Origin: Chryseobacterium vaccae
GTDB lineage: Bacteria > Bacteroidota > Bacteroidia > Flavobacteriales > Weeksellaceae
Length of the DNA stretch: 22,718 bases
Direction: 5' to 3'
Assembly: GCF_009602705.1 (NCBI RefSeq)
Contig: NZ_VSWH01000002.1
Coordinates: 1 to 22,718, forward strand
The notes under the pieces are model-generated. The model was given only the letters and a program-made list of their open reading frames with translations, made no database searches and was not told the DNA's origin. Shown here one piece after another: positions 21,692 to 22,718 of the stretch; the first letter of the stretch is position 1; each line of letters starts with the position of its first letter. The translations under genes and the position numbers were made by a program.

Positions 21692-22718
21692 GTATCCTGA
21701 CTGTATTGAATAAGCGGATGACCTTTCACCAGGCCATCAACAGAGAAAAGGTTAATAAAACCAGACTTCTGAAAACCATACACTATAGTAAATATATAAA
21801 TCCGGCATTATCTCACGAAGTCATTGCCAATAAATATATTAATCATTTTAAGCTTGTAGAATATTTCTACAAAAATTCAAATGAAGAGATCTATGACTAT
21901 TTGAATGACTTCAGCATAGAAGGAGATTCTGATCAGGCTAAGATTTATATATCATTTCACTATGGACTGTATAGACTGATACCGTACTTACTGGATAAAG
22001 CAGGCAAAAAATGCATTATCGTAAGAGAAGACCATGGAAATGGAGAGTTGAACAATGAATTCTACAAACATTCATTCATCGATTGCAGGGACCCGGGATG
22101 CTATCTGAAAATCCTCAACAACCTGAAAAAAAACATTAATGTTTTATTATTCATCGATATCAACAATATAGGCAGTGACATTACTAAATCACAGGAAATC
22201 GTTTTCCTTGAAAAAAATGTAAACATACTGGACAGCATCTTTAAGTTTTCATACAAATACAACTACAAGATTGCCCCCCTTATGATTCATTACAATGATG
22301 AAGGAAAGATCAAAACGAATGTATTCCAGGATTTAGAAAGGAATGGAGAAGAAGAATTTGACAGTTACTCAAACAGATGCTGCCAGCTGATCTATAAAAT
22401 ATTGGAGCAGTCTGTTTGTGAAGATCCGGTTCAATGGGAACAGATCTATCAGCTGGACACTTATTTTTCAATCCAGGACAAAAGTAAAATAAGCTTTTTA
22501 CAAAGAAAATTCAAACTGAATGTAGACTATTGCACCGTATACAGAGAAGGAGAGACTTATACGATCTACAATAGTTTAAATAACCAACAATATGCTATAG
22601 ATAAGCACCTGTACATATTATTAATGATTCTGAAGACGACAAAGCTGAGCAAGCAGACCATCGTAAGAATTCTTAATAACAAAGACAGCTTTGCTTTTCT
22701 AAAAAAAGAGAGAATAAT
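21688..22718 (+). CDS. LpxL/LPLAT-like acyltransferase with C-terminal PqqD-like domain (partial, runs off the window)
   Basis: The frame opens at ATGA 21688, overlapping the previous stop, and continues 343 codons to the window end. Residues about 40-260 resemble lipid A late acyltransferases: YISFHYGLYRLIPYLL around His91, the LKKNINVLLFIDINN segment (146-160) like their 'bulk acceptor/donor' core, and EDPVQWEQIYQLDTYF (245-260) like the closing P-x-QW-x-W motif. The usual HX4D/E acid after His91 is Arg96. Residues about 275-343, with VDYCTVYREGETYTIYNS, AIDKHLYILLMIL and SKQTIVRIL, look like a PqqD-type leader-recognition fold. LpxL enzymes take acyl groups from ACP, so this could acylate the RiPP peptide with the chain made upstream. 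That activity is inferred. Confidence 0.6.
   Translation, partial: MSILTVLNKRMTFHQAINREKVNKTRLLKTIHYSKYINPALSHEVIANKYINHFKLVEYFYKNSNEEIYDYLNDFSIEGDSDQAKIYISFHYGLYRLIPYLLDKAGKKCIIVREDHGNGELNNEFYKHSFIDCRDPGCYLKILNNLKKNINVLLFIDINNIGSDITKSQEIVFLEKNVNILDSIFKFSYKYNYKIAPLMIHYNDEGKIKTNVFQDLERNGEEEFDSYSNRCCQLIYKILEQSVCEDPVQWEQIYQLDTYFSIQDKSKISFLQRKFKLNVDYCTVYREGETYTIYNSLNNQQYAIDKHLYILLMILKTTKLSKQTIVRILNNKDSFAFLKKERI

Overview
The window looks like a Bacteroidota (Flavobacteriia, probably Chryseobacterium or a close relative) replicon. The supporting signs are low G+C, TAnnTTTG-type promoter boxes, A-rich leaders instead of Shine-Dalgarno sites, a GLPGLI-family protein and a TonB-receptor-like barrel with a carboxypeptidase-regulatory domain. 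All family names come from motif reading, without database searches.

Region 1 (1-2831): an outer-membrane TonB-receptor-like protein and a strong rho-independent terminator. Region 2 (2857-5184): a plasmid-type replication and partition block. It holds a Rep_3-like initiator, five 21-bp iterons, an AT-rich stretch, a small ParA and a small ribbon-helix-helix (RHH) protein. parA is bracketed by two arrays of contiguous 8-bp repeats (TATATAAW), which look like a parS centromere/operator. The DNA is therefore a plasmid or carries an integrated plasmid.

Region 3 (5190-11893): a RiPP locus. On the plus strand lie a 41-residue Ser/Thr-rich peptide gene and a receiver-like protein. On the minus strand lies a tight operon of full-length class I LanB dehydratase, LytS-type sensor kinase and LytTR response regulator. 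Diverging from lanB are four tandem 43-residue peptide genes with one invariant C-terminal half ending AISVSFDS. None of the five candidate peptides contains cysteine, so a LanB product here would carry dehydroamino acids but no lanthionine rings.

Region 4 (11894-22718): a structured 338-bp spacer with four consecutive inverted repeats, then one long plus-strand operon with mostly overlapping genes that runs off the window. It encodes an EreA/ChaN-like protein, a GLPGLI protein, a phosphopantetheinyl transferase, a FabZ-like dehydratase, a cysteine-less KS-beta/chain-length-factor-like protein, a ketoreductase, an acyl carrier protein, a complete ketosynthase and a hot-dog thioesterase. After these come peptide-maturation-type genes: an M50 protease with a PqqD-like front end, a graspetide-type ATP-grasp enzyme, a 76-residue unknown, a grasp-with-spasm-like protein lacking the SPASM cysteines, and an LpxL-like acyltransferase whose C-terminus looks like a second peptide-recognition domain.

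Working model (inference): peptides made in high dose from the four-copy array are dehydrated by LanB, possibly cross-linked by the ATP-grasp enzyme, and acylated with a chain built by the type II FAS/PKS set. The acyltransferase would use acyl-ACP and dock the leader through its own recognition domain. The kinase/regulator pair probably controls the locus. No LanC, transporter or dedicated leader protease other than the M50 protein is visible; more genes probably lie downstream.
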